From assembly GCA_025765615.1 (NCBI GenBank), contig JAIVFJ010000159.1, positions 62,001 through 126,000 of the forward strand: a stretch of DNA of 64,000 nucleotides. Direction: 5' to 3'. The DNA is from Zopfochytrium polystomum (taxonomy: Eukaryota > Chytridiomycota > Chytridiomycetes > Chytridiales > Chytridiaceae). The first letter of the stretch is position 1. Each line of letters starts with the position of its first letter. Below the pieces are notes generated by a model, which ran no database searches, was not told the origin of the DNA, and saw nothing but the letters and a program-made list of their open reading frames with translations. Below are positions 36,494-48,359 of the stretch, one piece after another. Both the position numbers and the translations under genes were made by a program.

Positions 36494-37324
36494 AGTGATG
36501 ATTCTGTTGCAGGAGAAAACCAGTTGCTGGAAAAATTTGGAGGAGTTGCTCGACAGTCCGGCAGTGACAAATAGTGACTCTAGGAGTTGTTTGATGCTCT
36601 ACTTGATGGAGAAATGGTCCAGAGCAGACGATGTGTGTTGCACACAATGCTTGTTGCAAGCTGATTGATGGACCGAAAATTCTGGAATAGCAGGTTGGCA
36701 CTGTTGAATAGCGACTGTGTGCCAAATTTCAGGCCGAGGATCGACGTTTGGTGGTGTTTTCCCTTGGGGAGTGTTGGAGAACGGAATAGAGAGAACTTAG
36801 AGCAATTTGGAGCCCAGCAGGGGTGACTTGTCACACAAGAAAGGACAAAAATGGTGGTTGGAGGTGGTGGTTGTTCGACTTTTTCGACGCCCTTATCAAA
36901 ATCTCTTGTAGCTCCTGCTGTGGACGTCATTGCAGGGCGCGTTAAATATCAATGGAAAGAGCAGAAGCAGGAGAATACAGGTATGCAAGGGCGTCCTCTG
37001 ATCGCTTCTCTCTGTTGCGACGATGTCACTCAAAGTTGAGAAAGCGTTTTTGACTTCGGCGATCAATCGAATTCTGTAGAAACAACGTAGAGAGCTCTGT
37101 GATGGCTCGTTGGAAAGAGGAGATTCAGGGCTTTCAAATGCACTATAGCAAGCCCGGATTGCATAACGGGGTCGGCCAGAAGAGGGCGTCGAAAATTTTG
37201 GGCCTCCCAAACGAAATGGTTTCTAAAGTTGAGCTATGCTGATTCTGTTTGTTGGAGGTGGTAGAGAGTGTTTTTCAGAGTTAGAATCTGTGGTTGATGC
37301 AGCCAGATAGCTGGCACACTGATG

Positions 37325-37560
37325 TGTAAACAGCCTCCTCTGAGTGAGTGAGTGGAAGGAGTGAATGAAGTGGAGATGTGTGTTTGTGGGTGGTCCTTCT
37401 CCCCAACGTGGAGAGAAAGAGAAAAAACTCTGTTATGAATTATTGGTACATGATGATGATATACACGCTGTAATAGTTGCTAGGCAAGCGTGACTGGCAC
37501 AGGGTTAAAAACCTCTCCTATATTATCTGCTTGAGCAGAGGAGGAGGAAAACTGTTGACA
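37325..37560. repeat. Solo LTR-like repeat R1, copy 2
   Basis: 236 bp, nearly identical to 13570-13804, with the same TGTAAACAG / CTGTTGACA ends. A gypsy integrase relic starts just after it, but no primer-binding site links the two. Confidence 0.6.
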
Positions 37561-37565
37561 CTGGG

Positions 37566-38152
37566 TTAGCACATATTCAGGCTCCATGGACTCCCTCAGT
37601 CTTTCATCAGTTACAGAGGACCACAGTTCAGATCTCAAGTCTCAACTGTCAACTGCTTATCACCCTCAGACTGATGGATAAACAGAAAGAACAAACCAGA
37701 CTCTGGAGCAGTATTTGAGGTGCTATGTAACCTATCAACAGGATGATTGGCCCACCCTCCTTCCGCTGGCAGAATTTGCTCTCAACAATTCTCTCCACTC
37801 AAGCACCCAGCTATCTCCTTTCTTTGCACCCTATGGCTTCAATCCAAGAGGAGATCTTCTGGGACAAGAGACCCTATCCAATGTCCAAGCTCCTGCTGTG
37901 GCTTCACACTTGGATAAGCTCAAGATCATCAGCACCTTCCTGGACTCCACCCTGAAGCAAGCCCAAGAAGATGCCTCAAGATTTGCCAACACTCACAGAA
38001 TGGACCATGACCTTGCTGTGGGTCAGCAAGTTTGGCTTCTGAGGAAGAACTTGCAGACCAAAAGACCAAGCCCCAAGCTAGACAACCTCAAGTTGGGACC
38101 TTTCAAGATCTTGGAGCAAATCAATCCAGTCACCTTCATTCTGGATCTCTAA
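37566..38152 (+). pseudogene. Ty3/gypsy integrase C-terminal fragment
   Basis: Typical gypsy words occur on the plus strand: [15 protein letters not shown] (the usual Asp of SDRGPQF is Tyr here), AYHPQTDG followed by a TAA stop, then TERTNQTLEQYLR and the GPY/F-type LGPFKILEQINPVTF. One frameshift and one stop break it. No RT or protease is present. Confidence 0.8.
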
Positions 38153-38887
38153 GACAAAAGTAGTTAAAGCAGTCCCAAGAATAAAGGCAGGTTAGCCACT
38201 AATACACTTTGATAACACCTTGGAAATTAAAGAACTGGGAATAATAACAGGGATCCAGACCATTGTGGTTTAATAAGGTTGTTTTGCGTTTGGCTGTCGC
38301 CCAGTTCACTGCAGCTGCAGCGTGTGTTGAGCCATTCGCCAACCAAATGTATTCTCAACTAACAGCCCTTGCACACGCCCTCACACGTGCCACCGCTGTC
38401 GGTGGTTTCAGCAAATGACAAAATTCTCCCGGAGGATGCCCGATGGACGAAAAACATCCAGCATCTCTCTACGGTCAGACAAAGGAGCGCGCACCTCGTA
38501 GCTACTGACTGCCGCCATAGCAATGCTTGTCGCGAGCCGCCGCCGACTCCCCCAGCCGTGGAAAAAACCACAACTTTGGTGCAGGGGGGGGGGGTCTCGG
38601 TGGAGGGGAGTCTATTAGTAGCCGTTCCCATGACAACAATATACACATCGTTCGTTCTTTTTTGCAAAAAGCGATCGGCAAATATTGTTATTAATAATAC
38701 CTGTCCAATACCTGTCCAATACCTGCGTGCCTGCTCACCGGCCACACACCAAACACCACACGGGACCCTCGCGCAACTCCCCCCCCCCCCGCGCTCGTAG
38801 CTCGTAGCAGCCGGCAGCAGGAGCCAGCCAGCCAGCAGCCAGCAAGCTCCCACACCCGCCCGACCCGGCCCGCCCTGCCCCCCACTA
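38153..38887. promoter_or_regulatory. Upstream region of the UbiB-type kinase gene
   Basis: I see no gene. The stretch has a G9 run at 38586-38594 and a C10 run near 38781-38790. The word ATACCTGTCC is repeated at 38698-38720. Base composition becomes CG-rich toward the gene at 38888. Confidence 0.35.
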
Positions 38888-41800
38888 ATGGTCTTGGTGC
38901 GCCGCCAGTGTCGGGGGAATCCCCCCGCCGCCGTAGCCGTCCGCCTGGGTTACCGCGCGTTCGCGTTCACGGGCAGGCCGAGGAGCGACGGCGCCAGCAG
39001 TTGTTGTTGTTGCTACGTGCTGTCGACTGTCGGCAGTAGCTGGTGTCGCGGGGGTAACCCCGCGAGTCCCCTCCCCGCCTCCTTCATCGCCCTCCTCCCG
39101 CCACGCGGCCTGTCCCACCGCTGCTCCCCCTCCTCCTCTTTCACCTTGGCGACCTTCTTCCTTCGCTCTCCCGCATCGCCGCCCCCGCCCCCGCCCTGGT
39201 CCAACCGCACTTTTCGATGCAATCGGATCGATCGGGTCGTCCCGGCGCTGCTGCCGCGGTTGGCGCTCCATCGGCGCCCCTTCGAGCAGCCGCAGCCGCC
39301 GCCGCCGCCTTTCGTTCTGCGGCCCAGCGCGCAACGTACGATCAGCGGCAGCTGGCGCGTTTTCGCTGCTGTTGGCCTCTCCGGTATGACTGCAGCTTTA
39401 TCGCCGCTTAATGGGCTGAAGGCGGCTTCGATCGCCGCCGGACTGTCCTCCAGAGCCAGTGGCTCGAGAGCCGCCCGCGTTCTCACCGCATCGTACTCTA
39501 CGACTTCCGCGTCGCCGTCACCGCCTCGCAATCCTCCCTCAATCGCAAACAAGCAACCGCGCTCGATTCTCCGTCGCGCCCTCCGATTCCTGGGCCTTTC
39601 GCTCCTCTTCGTCGTTGCCGCCGCTCTGACCGCCGCCGTCGTCGTCATCGTCTACCTTACCCCGATCGCGATGCCGCCGCTCGAAATGCTCGGCCACGCC
39701 CTCAACGTGTTGCTGCGATCTGCTCTTTCTTTGATTGCCGCCGCCGCCATCGCGCTCGAGTACAGCTACCTGTTTTCCCAGTGGTCAGAGTACAAGAGCG
39801 ACGAGTACAAGGCCGCCAGAAGCGTTGTGCACAAAAGGGCCGCAGAGTGGCTGCTGTGGCTGGCCCGGATCCAGAAGGGCGTCTACATCAAGGTTCGGTG
39901 CTATTGAGAGAGAGGCAACGCGGCCTTCTCATTTCTAACACACAAGGACGTCAGGCCGCGCAACACATTGCCTCGTTGACTTACATCGCGCCGGAACCGT
40001 ACACGTCCACGCTCAGCGTTCTGCAGGTGAGGCGGATGGCCGTCTGTGTGTGTTGCTTCGCTTGCCGGACACTCGGGGCTGTTGCTGCTGCAGCTGACCG
40101 ACTCCACTTCGATTTCTCAAAGGACAAAGCACCCTTTCGTCCATTCTCCGTTGTGGGCAAGGTCGTAACCGACGAGCTGGACATTGCGTCCGTCAGTGAG
40201 CGGTTCTCCGACTTTGAGGAAACTCCGATCGCTGCAGCATCTCTTGCTCAGGTTCATCGAGGTAAGAGTTTTAAGAGTCGTTTGCTTTTCGGCTCGAGCT
40301 CAATCAAACAACCTCCAAATAACCGAACTAAACGTCGCCTACTCAGCAACTACGACGGACGGCCAAAGCGTGGCCGTTAAAATTCAGTACCCAGACGTCG
40401 CCCGCCTCCTGGTCCTTGACACTGCCACCATGCAGCTGCTTTCCGACATCGCCGGCTACCTGTTCCCCGACTTTTCCTTCTCATGGGTGGTGACGGAATT
40501 CCGCACGACGCTGCTTGCAGAGTTGGACTTTACAAGGGAGGGCCGCAATTGTGAGGCTTCCAACGCTCGGTTTGCCCATCGCGGGAACAGCGTGCGCTGC
40601 CCTGGGGTCCGCTGGGACCTGACGAGTGAGCGCGTTCTGACAATGGAGTTTATCGACGGCGTCAAGGTCAACCACGTGGAAGGTTTGAAAGCGCTAGGCG
40701 TCAACCCCAAGGACGTCGGGACACTTGTTTGCGATGCGTTTGCCGAGATGATATTCTGCCACGGCGTCGTGTGAGTTAGTCGGCTTGTCCACGCTCGATT
40801 CCCATCATATCAACAATATCTGTTCGCCGCTTGAATTCTCGCACATTTATTTGGCCAACCGATCAATCACGCAAGGGATTGACCCGACTTTAAACTTGTT
40901 TCCGCCCCATTCTCCCTCCCCCAAAAAAAAAAATAAAAAAAAATAAAAAAAAATAGACATTGCGACCCTCACGCTGGCAACATGCTGGTGGTCAAGTCTC
41001 CTGCAGATCCAAGAAAACCACAGCTGGTGCTGCTGGATCACGGTATGTATCGGTCCCTGGACAACAAATTCCGCGTCCTCTACTGCAAGCTATGGAAAGC
41101 TATGGTTATGAACGACTCGCAGCTTCTTACGGAGGTGTCCATGGAGCTCGGCGCGGGAGAACTAGGAAGGTTTGTTTGGCCCCACCCTTGTCCTCCTTTT
41201 TTTTTTTTTTTTTTTAGCACCTCCTGTGGTGCACACCGCGGAAATTATTGTCCGTTTTCCCAAAGGCTGCATTCAAACTAACCCACACACGACAATCACA
41301 CGCTTCAGCATCTTTCCGGTTATGTTCACGGGGCGTACAATGAACTCAAACACTCGGCTCGGCTCGGAGATGACGCACGCCGAGCGAACAAGGCTGCGTG
41401 CGTCAATGCGCTCCTTTAGCGCCAACGATTTCATGTCGTTTCTCGAGTCTCTTCCGCGCGACATGCTCTTTGCCGTTCGGGTTGGAAACCTAGTCCGCGG
41501 AATTCACCGGGAACTCGGCGGCGCAAACGTCGAGCGCTTCTGGGTGAATGCGGCGTATGCCGTCAAGGGGACGTGGTGCGTGGGGATGGACGAACGCGAG
41601 CGTACAGTCGCCGAGGCGGTTCGGGCTGCGCATTTGCGCGAACAGGGCCGCAGCGATGGCGGAAAGGTAGATAGGCAGCCGATGAGCGCGCGATGGAGCG
41701 CCCGCGGACTGACCGTGTGGACGCCTCTTTCCCTGATGGATGGACTTTACGGCTGGTCAGCGCGGATCGGTTTCCTGCGGGACGTTGCGTGGCTTGGCGT

Positions 41801-41957
41801 CAAGCAGTGGGTGTTGGACCGGGCGATTGAGGTCTTTTCTGTGGTCAAAGCCCTGCGTGACTGGGTGTACGCTGACGCGGTAGCCGCAGGCGCCGCCGCC
41901 GCCGCCGATGAAGACGAACGGGGCCGGTTCGGTCGACGACCGATACACTCCGGCTGA
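38888..41957 (+). CDS. ADCK1/Mcp2-like UbiB-family atypical kinase, mitochondrial
   Basis: UbiB-family proteins are atypical kinases/ATPases; the ADCK1/Mcp2 branch acts at mitochondrial membranes in lipid and cristae homeostasis. Exons are 38888-39892, 39955-40026, 40123-40261, 40347-40770, 40957-41169 and 41309-41957, all in phase: 833 residues from the first ATG. The ATG at 39386 (667 residues) starts a more typical Arg/Ser/Ala presequence before one membrane span and is my preferred start. Motifs are GVYIKAAQHIASL (family KxGQ, here KAAQ), AAASLAQVHRA (Ala-rich loop), VAVKIQYP (ATP Lys), ELDFTREG, VLTMEFIDGVKV, HCDPHAGN (catalytic Asp) and LLDHGMYR (metal Asp). Confidence 0.9.
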
Positions 41958-42233
41958 ACGAACTGGGCCCTAATAGCTTGCACTGGCTTCCCTTCCGATC
42001 TCGACCCTCCTACTGTGAGGCTGGTGCTACTTTCTTTTTATTTGCTTTCATTTTTCTCCCAGCGCGCAACGTTGTCAGCTCAGCAAATAAACCCTTTGCA
42101 CGTTACACGGCAGCGCCAACGCGTATTTTGCCTGGGCATCCTTAGAAACTGCTTCAACACGCTCGCTCACTTTCTCGCCCCCCTGGTTCTCTCTCCAGCT
42201 CTACTCTTTCTCTTCCTCCGTTATCAGGCCGAT

Positions 42234-44326
42234 TCATGACACGAGCCAGCGAGCTTCCTGCGCCAACACCACAGAAGATAGCGCACAAACCAGGAACAGA
42301 GGTGCGCTGACACAGCAGCTCCACCCGCTTGTCAACCCTTTGCGCGGCGCAGTCGCACGGCTCGAGCTCTGCGTGCCTCGCGGCTCGCCCTCGCCGCCGC
42401 CACGCGTTCCTCCCTCACCGGCCCCGCCGCCCCCGCCGCCGTCCCCGGCGTCCACAGCGCTCCTACCCTTGGCGAGCGCAAACCCAATCCTCCGTCGGTC
42501 GGCGTCAAATACAGTGTAGAAGCGCTTCAGAAACGTGTTACCCAGCAGCAGCGTCCCCCGCGGAAGGCCCTTGCCGCCAGCGGCAGCGGCCAAAAATCCA
42601 ATGATGCACGTGTTGTTGCCAATGTCGACGACGTACTCGGACGCGGTGAGGTGCAGCGCCCCGCCGGTGGGCATGTGCAGCGTGAAGAGCGGGTATACTG
42701 ATGGCTGCCGCCGCCGCTGCTGCTGCTGCTGCTGCTGCTGCTGTTCTTGCTGCTGCTGCTGTAGGCACGGGAGCGTGTAAATGTAGTCGGCCTGCCCGCG
42801 GCCGATGCGCGCGCGCTGCGCCGAATTTCCGGGAACTGCCGCGGCGAGCGCGTCGAGGACGGCCGGCGGGAGCAGCCCGAGCGACGTGCCCGTGTCCATC
42901 AGCGCGACGAGCGGCTCCGCGTCGCCGCGGGCGCCGGCCTTTTCATCGCCGCCGCGGCCGTCGTCGCCGGTCCCGCTGTCGTCCGCCGGCAACGCAGTCC
43001 CACCACCACCACTATCACCAGCACCGCCCGCTTCGACCGGCGACCGGTACGTCTTGCTCCCCACCGACACTGCGGTCACCCGCACCCCCCACCGGCCGAG
43101 CGCCAGCGCCTCTCTTCCTGCCGGGTCGCCGTCGCTCCCAAACACGGGGAACCACTCGAGCCCTTCGCCGCTGCAGTTCTTGCCGGTGCTGCTCGCGCCA
43201 CCGCCGCAGGCGCCGCCGCTGCTGCTGCTGCTACCCTCGACGGTGTCGGCAAAGAGCGAGCGGTCAAAGCCGCCAAACGTGGCGGCGCCGGAGCGGCCGT
43301 CAGGAGCGACGTAGTATCCGAATCGGGCCGCGGGCACGACTCGCTGCGCGGCCATGGCGACGAGCAGCGGTGGAGCGCGGTGGCTGTCTCCTCTTTCGTC
43401 GACGCTCCCGTCGACGCTCCCGTCGACGCTTTCTCCGTCGCCGCCGCGGTTACCCGTCGTCACCGGCAAGCTCAGGCCGACGATGCCGTCGGCGTCGTTC
43501 GCGCCGGCGCCAGCGGCCGTGTCGTACGCGGTGGCCTCTGTGAACCGGAACCGCGGCACAGCAACGTCCGCGACGCCGACGGTGTCGACGGCGAGGCGGC
43601 CGGCGACGCGCGTGCCGTCGGCGTAGCTGCTCGTGGGCGCGTCGGCGCGCGGGTCGCAGTAGGTCGCGCTGGCGGCGGGGTCGTAGGTCGTCGGGGCAGC
43701 GCGGCACGCGCGCGAGGCGCACTTGGACGAGAGGAGCCACATGTCGGCCGAGCCCGTGTCGAAGAGCACTTTGAAGGGTTTCGGCGGCGTGCCGACGGTG
43801 ATCTCTCCGCGGAACTGGCGTTGGTTTGCGGCGTTGTTTTTGTGAGGTCAGCTGGGAGGGGGGGGGGGAGGGGGGGAAGGAAATAAAAGGAAAGACTTTG
43901 CACCTCAGTTATGACGTGTGGATACAGTTCAATGGGGACGGTCTGTCCGTCGTTTTCGTTGCCGGTAGCGGCCGAGTGCAAGGGCGTCATCAAAGAAAAA
44001 GTGTGCAGCCGCTGCAATATGCTGCTGTAGGGATGCGGTATCGCGTCAGGCGGGTCCGCGGTGCCTAGCTGGATTCTGGCGTGGGAGGGGAGTCAGTGAG
44101 TGTAAATCACGTAGAACAAGCACCGGAAGAACAGAGAGGTCATCTATCTGTTTTTTCTTCTTGTTGTCGGTGCAAGCGATACAAACGTGGACAGTTGAAT
44201 CCCTGCGAGCTTTGCAGCAGCAAGAGTGTCCTCTTTGGAGGTAATGCGTCTGGAAGCGGCCGTGGCTTTTGTTGCCGCCGCGACCAGCATCGTCGCTGTT
44301 GCTGCAGTTATCAGTAGCATAGCCAT
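42234..44326 (-). CDS. Secreted pepsin-family aspartic protease, yapsin-like
   Basis: This is an A1-family endopeptidase. Exon 3 (43814-42234) and exon 2 (44075-43904) are clear. Exon 1 starts at an ATG at 44326 with a signal peptide ([20 protein letters not shown]); its donor near 44193 is weak. The total is about 627 residues. Catalytic motifs are [12 protein letters not shown] and [13 protein letters not shown]. The core word [14 protein letters not shown] precedes the first. Insertions are unusual: an Asp/Gly-rich loop, a (VDGS)n block and a Gln tract (about 17 Q, CAG repeat at 42718-42765). The C-terminus is a Gly-rich stalk followed by a hydrophobic tail, suggesting a GPI anchor or membrane span. 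Confidence 0.87.
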
Positions 44327-44648
44327 CACGCTTGTGAGTGCCCGCCCTGTGGCAGGTGCTATGAAGGTCGCCGACGTCCTCGCCCTCGTTGCTGAGGTTG
44401 TCGTCGCCGTCGTCGTCGCCGCTGTCCTTTCGTCGTCGTCGTCGTCTCGCCGTCTTCGCCGAGGGATCCGCCTTTGTTTCAATACAATGCAGGCGGGCTT
44501 TGCACAAATTGGAAAATAAAGGGGCGCGGGCGGGGGCGGGCCGGCGGACGGGCGGGTCGTGTCGGGACAGCGAGCGACGACAGCTGCCTTGGGTGGGGAG
44601 TTGGGTGGGAGGCAATTTCTCGCTCTCTGTCTCTCTCTCCCTCACTCC

Positions 44649-44711
<63 letters not shown>

Positions 44712-44955
44712 GGCTGGGAGACGGTCTTCGTGTCCCTTTCGAATATTCCATCGCTTTTCTTTTCTCTCATTTTCTTCTCTTCTTCTCCATTTTTGGCGCC
44801 ACCACTGCTACTATTACTACGCTAACCGAGCCGACCCAGACCCGCGACTCGCGTCAGGCTGCTGCTGCTGCTTGATTGATTGATTGATTGATTGATTCGA
44901 CCCGGTTAAGATCAAACACCCGTTCCAACAATCCAACACTCAGCCAGTCAGTCGG
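44327..44955. promoter_or_regulatory. Protease upstream region with (CT)n and (TGAT)n repeats
   Basis: The stretch lies between two minus-strand genes. It has a perfect CT run at 44653-44710 and TGAT repeats at 44873-44898. It probably contains the protease promoter and the 3' end of the Tat-SF1-like gene. Confidence 0.4.
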
Positions 44956-47137
44956 TCAGTGCTGGCTTTCCAGCCACGCCTCGTACGCGGCGAGCCGCTT
45001 CGCCTCCTCCGCCTCAATGTCCGCCTGCGTCTTCGTCTCCTTGAACTTCTCCTTGCCGTCGTACAGGTACGCCGCAATCTTGCGCCCCGCAAAGAACCGC
45101 CCGTCGTTGCGCTTAAAATGATAAATGCATCGAGTGGGTGCCAGTGAGTTGGAAAAGAGAGTCGCACTTGCCCATAACTTGAAAAAAAAAGGAAAAAAAA
45201 AGGATTGAGAGAGAAAGAGGGTAAGAAAGAGCGCTCACCTCGACACATCGCTCGGCTGCCTCTTGTTCTTTAAAGCGAACAGTCATGACGCCATCGTCAC
45301 TGTGCTGTCAGTTAGGGATGAAGGGAAAGAAGGGTGAATAAAATCCACAACGACGCAACTACACCCCTCCCCAAGAAGAACAATACATCCGATAGAAATC
45401 ACCCGTGCACTGAAACCTACATCGTACAAGATCACGTTTGTAACCTCTCCAAACTTTTCGCACTCGTCGCGAACGTCTTGCTTCAGGTCGAGCAACAGCG
45501 TCGGGTCTTGCTAATGCAAAGCAATGGCGTTCCAAAAAAGAGAAAGAACAATGCATCAAACCACGTTGTGGCATCAGAAAACCGAGCGAAAGAAAAAATG
45601 ATGGGAAACCGCACCCCTTCCGACACTCCCTCCTTCCTCACCAAAAAGAGTGGATGTTTCTTACGTCGATTTCTTCCTTGGTGAACATGTGCTTCAGGAC
45701 GACAATCTTGCTGAGCTTGGCCGACTTTTTGCCCTCCTCCTCTTCGAACCAGTCCAGCCGCCTTGCAGTGTTTCAAACAAGATGCAGAGAAGTGACGGGT
45801 AAGCCGATTAGTTTTTTAAAAAAAGGGCCAAGCTCAACTGAAGACAATCCATAATGCGCGCGAAAAAAAGAAATAAAAGGGAACCCTGTCCAGGTATAAA
45901 CCACAGACACCACCATGACCTCCTACTCACTTTTCCAGCTTTTGCATCTTCTTTTGCAAAACCTTCTTCTCCATTTTGGTCGGCTGATTAGACGATTTCT
46001 GCTGCGCCGCCGCCGCCGTAGTCCCCGCGTTGGAAGCCCCAGTCGCCGACTTTGATGCAGTGGCGGAGGCGGAGGCGGGCGCGTCCTTCTCCTTTTCCTT
46101 AAAGACAGCCTCCTGCACCGAGATCCTCCATCCCTCGCCCGGCCGCAGCTCGGCGTCGTCCATGAGCGATACGCAAAGGTCGACGGATTCGGGTTTGAAG
46201 TACGTGACGAGGGCATCGCCCTTGACGTTGCCGGCGGCGTCCTTGTAAATCTTTATCCGCGGCTCGCCCGTCGACGCGTCCTCCATGAGGATTCCGTACT
46301 TTGAAAAGATGTCCACCAGCTCGGTGAACGTCACGTCGGGAGGGAGGCCCGAAATGTAGACGGACGTGTTGGGCTTTTTCGCGGGTGGCGGCTTTTGTCG
46401 CTTTTTCGCGCTTCCTGCGGCTGCTGCTGCTGCTCCTTGCCCCGCAGTACCTTCAGCGGCCGCGCCGCTGTGTGGGGTGGAGGCGGTGTCTGGGAAGCCG
46501 GACTGCGCAGAAAACTCGTCGGCGGCAGTGTAAATCTTGCGTTTTCTCTGGAAAGTGGGGACCGGAGCCTGCGAGCCGCGAGAGAGAGTCTGATCAACAA
46601 CACACAGCGGGAACAAGAGCTACCAGAGCAACGCACCGTTTCGTCCACGCCCTCCTTTCGATACACCGATTGCTGCGACTGCATCAACTGCTCATCCCAC
46701 TAGTGGGAAGTGTTTTGTGTTTGGTCAGACGCGGAAAGATGGTGGTGTGGGAGAGAAAGAAACAAGCATACCATTGGGAACCATGCGGACTTGGCAGGGT
46801 CCCATTGGTACGACACGCCGTCGTCGGCGACGCGCACCACGGTTTCCGTCCCGTCCTCCGTGACGATGATTGACGTCTTGTAGTGGCTGAAAGGCGTGGT
46901 GGTCGGTGTGTTGGCGGTTGTCGCTGTCGCTGTCGCTGTCGTTGTTGTTAATGTTGCTGCTGCTGCTGCGGGAGGGGGATGACGGGACGCAATCGATGAC
47001 GAGGCGTGCGAGAAAGAGGAAGGCTCGGTAGCGGCGGGGGTGAAGCCGACGTCGGCGGCGGCGGCGGCGGGTGAAGGAGCAGAAGAGGACGATGACGGCG
47101 GCGGCAACAACGACGCGCCTTCGTCGTGGTTTGACAT
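44956..47137 (-). CDS. CUS2: Tat-SF1/Cus2-like U2 snRNP assembly factor
   Basis: This is a nuclear splicing factor that binds SF3b1 and U2 snRNA in its relatives. Exons are 47137-46772, 46699-46637, 46568-45931, 45761-45665, 45510-45421, 45304-45239 and 45111-44956: 491 residues, all in phase. The N-terminus is Ser/Ala/Thr-rich, followed by the Tat-SF1 N-terminal words SYQWDPAKSAWFP (about 109-121). RRM1 begins with NTSVYISGLPPDVTF. A linker with Ala and Lys leads to the C-terminal UHM (KIVVLKHMFT ... FGEVTNVILYD ... RFFAGRKIAAYLYDG), whose RxF motif is RFF. It is divergent from the 14-3-3 gene. Confidence 0.92.
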
Positions 47138-47203
47138 GGTGGGTGGGTGGTCGTTGTGGGGTGTGCAATAATAATTAAGAGAACAAGTGAGAGATACCGC
47201 CGG

Positions 47204-47249
<46 letters not shown>

Positions 47250-47693
47250 CGGAAGACAGTGTGAGGTGCAGGCAGGCAGACAGACGGTGACAAGCATTTT
47301 CTCTTTACTTCCAACATTCAGAATGGAGGGGGAACATGGCTGGCGGCAGCCTTAAAATTTGGAGGGGTTTGGGAGGAGGCACGGAGGTTTTTGGCGCAGA
47401 GAGCGAGAGAGCGAGGGAGAGAGAGAGAGAGAGAGACACAGAGACAGACAGACAGACAGACAGACAGAAAGACAGATTGGGCACACTCCACATTCGTTTC
47501 GTATACAAGGTCCACCAGAGCCAAGCGGAAAAAGAGAAAAAAGAGGAAATAAATAAAATCAAACACACACTCACTCCGTTCAACCCAGCAAGGAAAATGG
47601 GTATGTGGGCGGTGGGCGGGGGCAGAGAGGAGAAGGGGGCAAGGGCGGGAGACAGGGTGCCGAGACAGGGGGAGAGAGACAGACCGCGAGATG

Positions 47694-47724
<31 letters not shown>

Positions 47725-48359
47725 GCCGCGATTGCGGCGGTGGGTGGGACGGTGATGAGCGATGGCGAGAGGGACAGAAGACGTGCGAGCGAGTATGGGG
47801 CGATGCGACGGGCGCGGGCGCGATGTAAGGTTGGCAGCGTAGAAGGCGGAGGGGGTGAGGAGTTAGCGCTTACGTTCCCCCCTGGCGATGGACATGTCTA
47901 ACGGCCGAGCCGACCTGAGGGACTAAACCGCGCGATGTTTGGATGGAGTAAAGGGACCGTTGGCCATCAGGAGATGATGGGACGCGTGCCAGCCTCAACG
48001 GTTGAAGACGACGACGACACCTGTCGAAACCAATGGTCCGGCTTCCCTCCCGTCTGCAACGGGCGATTGGTTTCATAACCGCTTTTGCTATTACCTCGAA
48101 GTGGGGAGTGCGTTTGGTTCCCCAGAGCAAATGTGCCTACACATTGTCCCCGCGTCCCGCCCATCGCCAAACTGCCATGCGTCATGTCCAACGAAACAAC
48201 AACATACTGCAACCCATCCCTTCTCCTTCGCGAATGCCATTCCCATTTTCTTCCAGCAGCCGTACATTCAGCGAGGGATTACTTCTTACCTGACAAACCA
48301 ATCATTCGCAATCCTCACGCCATCGCCGTTTTCGCTCCCTTTTCTCTTTCTCGCCTCGG
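47138..48359. promoter_or_regulatory. Divergent promoter region between the Tat-SF1-like and 14-3-3 genes
   Basis: The two genes are transcribed away from each other across 1.2 kb. The stretch contains (CAGA)n at 47207-47247 and 47442-47470 and (GA)n at 47416-47436 and 47692-47718. No coding exon is convincing. No TATA box stands out. Confidence 0.5.

Larger units (their letters stand above)
33008..36930 (-). mobile_element. Ty1/copia family C relic, interrupted by the copia B array
   Basis: Minus-strand remnants run from the gag N-terminus (about 36500) through gag tail, protease and integrase to the integrase-RT linker (33008). RT and RNase H are missing: the element is cut at 33008 by the copia B LTR. 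Many stops and frameshifts show old age. The 5' LTR could not be delimited; 36931-37324 shows no clear feature. Confidence 0.65.

Noticed and set aside
36896..37210. Minus-strand frame upstream of copia C
   Set aside because: No family feature and no ATG context; probably decayed leader or LTR sequence.
38888..39385. The 166-residue N-terminal extension of the UbiB kinase as certain protein
   Set aside because: It is low complexity (Pro, Cys, Ser runs) and the ATG at 39386 starts a more typical presequence; kept only as the outer limit of the open frame.
42701..43886. Long plus-strand Arg/Ala-rich frames opposite the protease
   Set aside because: Antisense of a CG-rich gene; composition mirrors GCC/CGC triplets and the minus strand carries the catalytic motifs.
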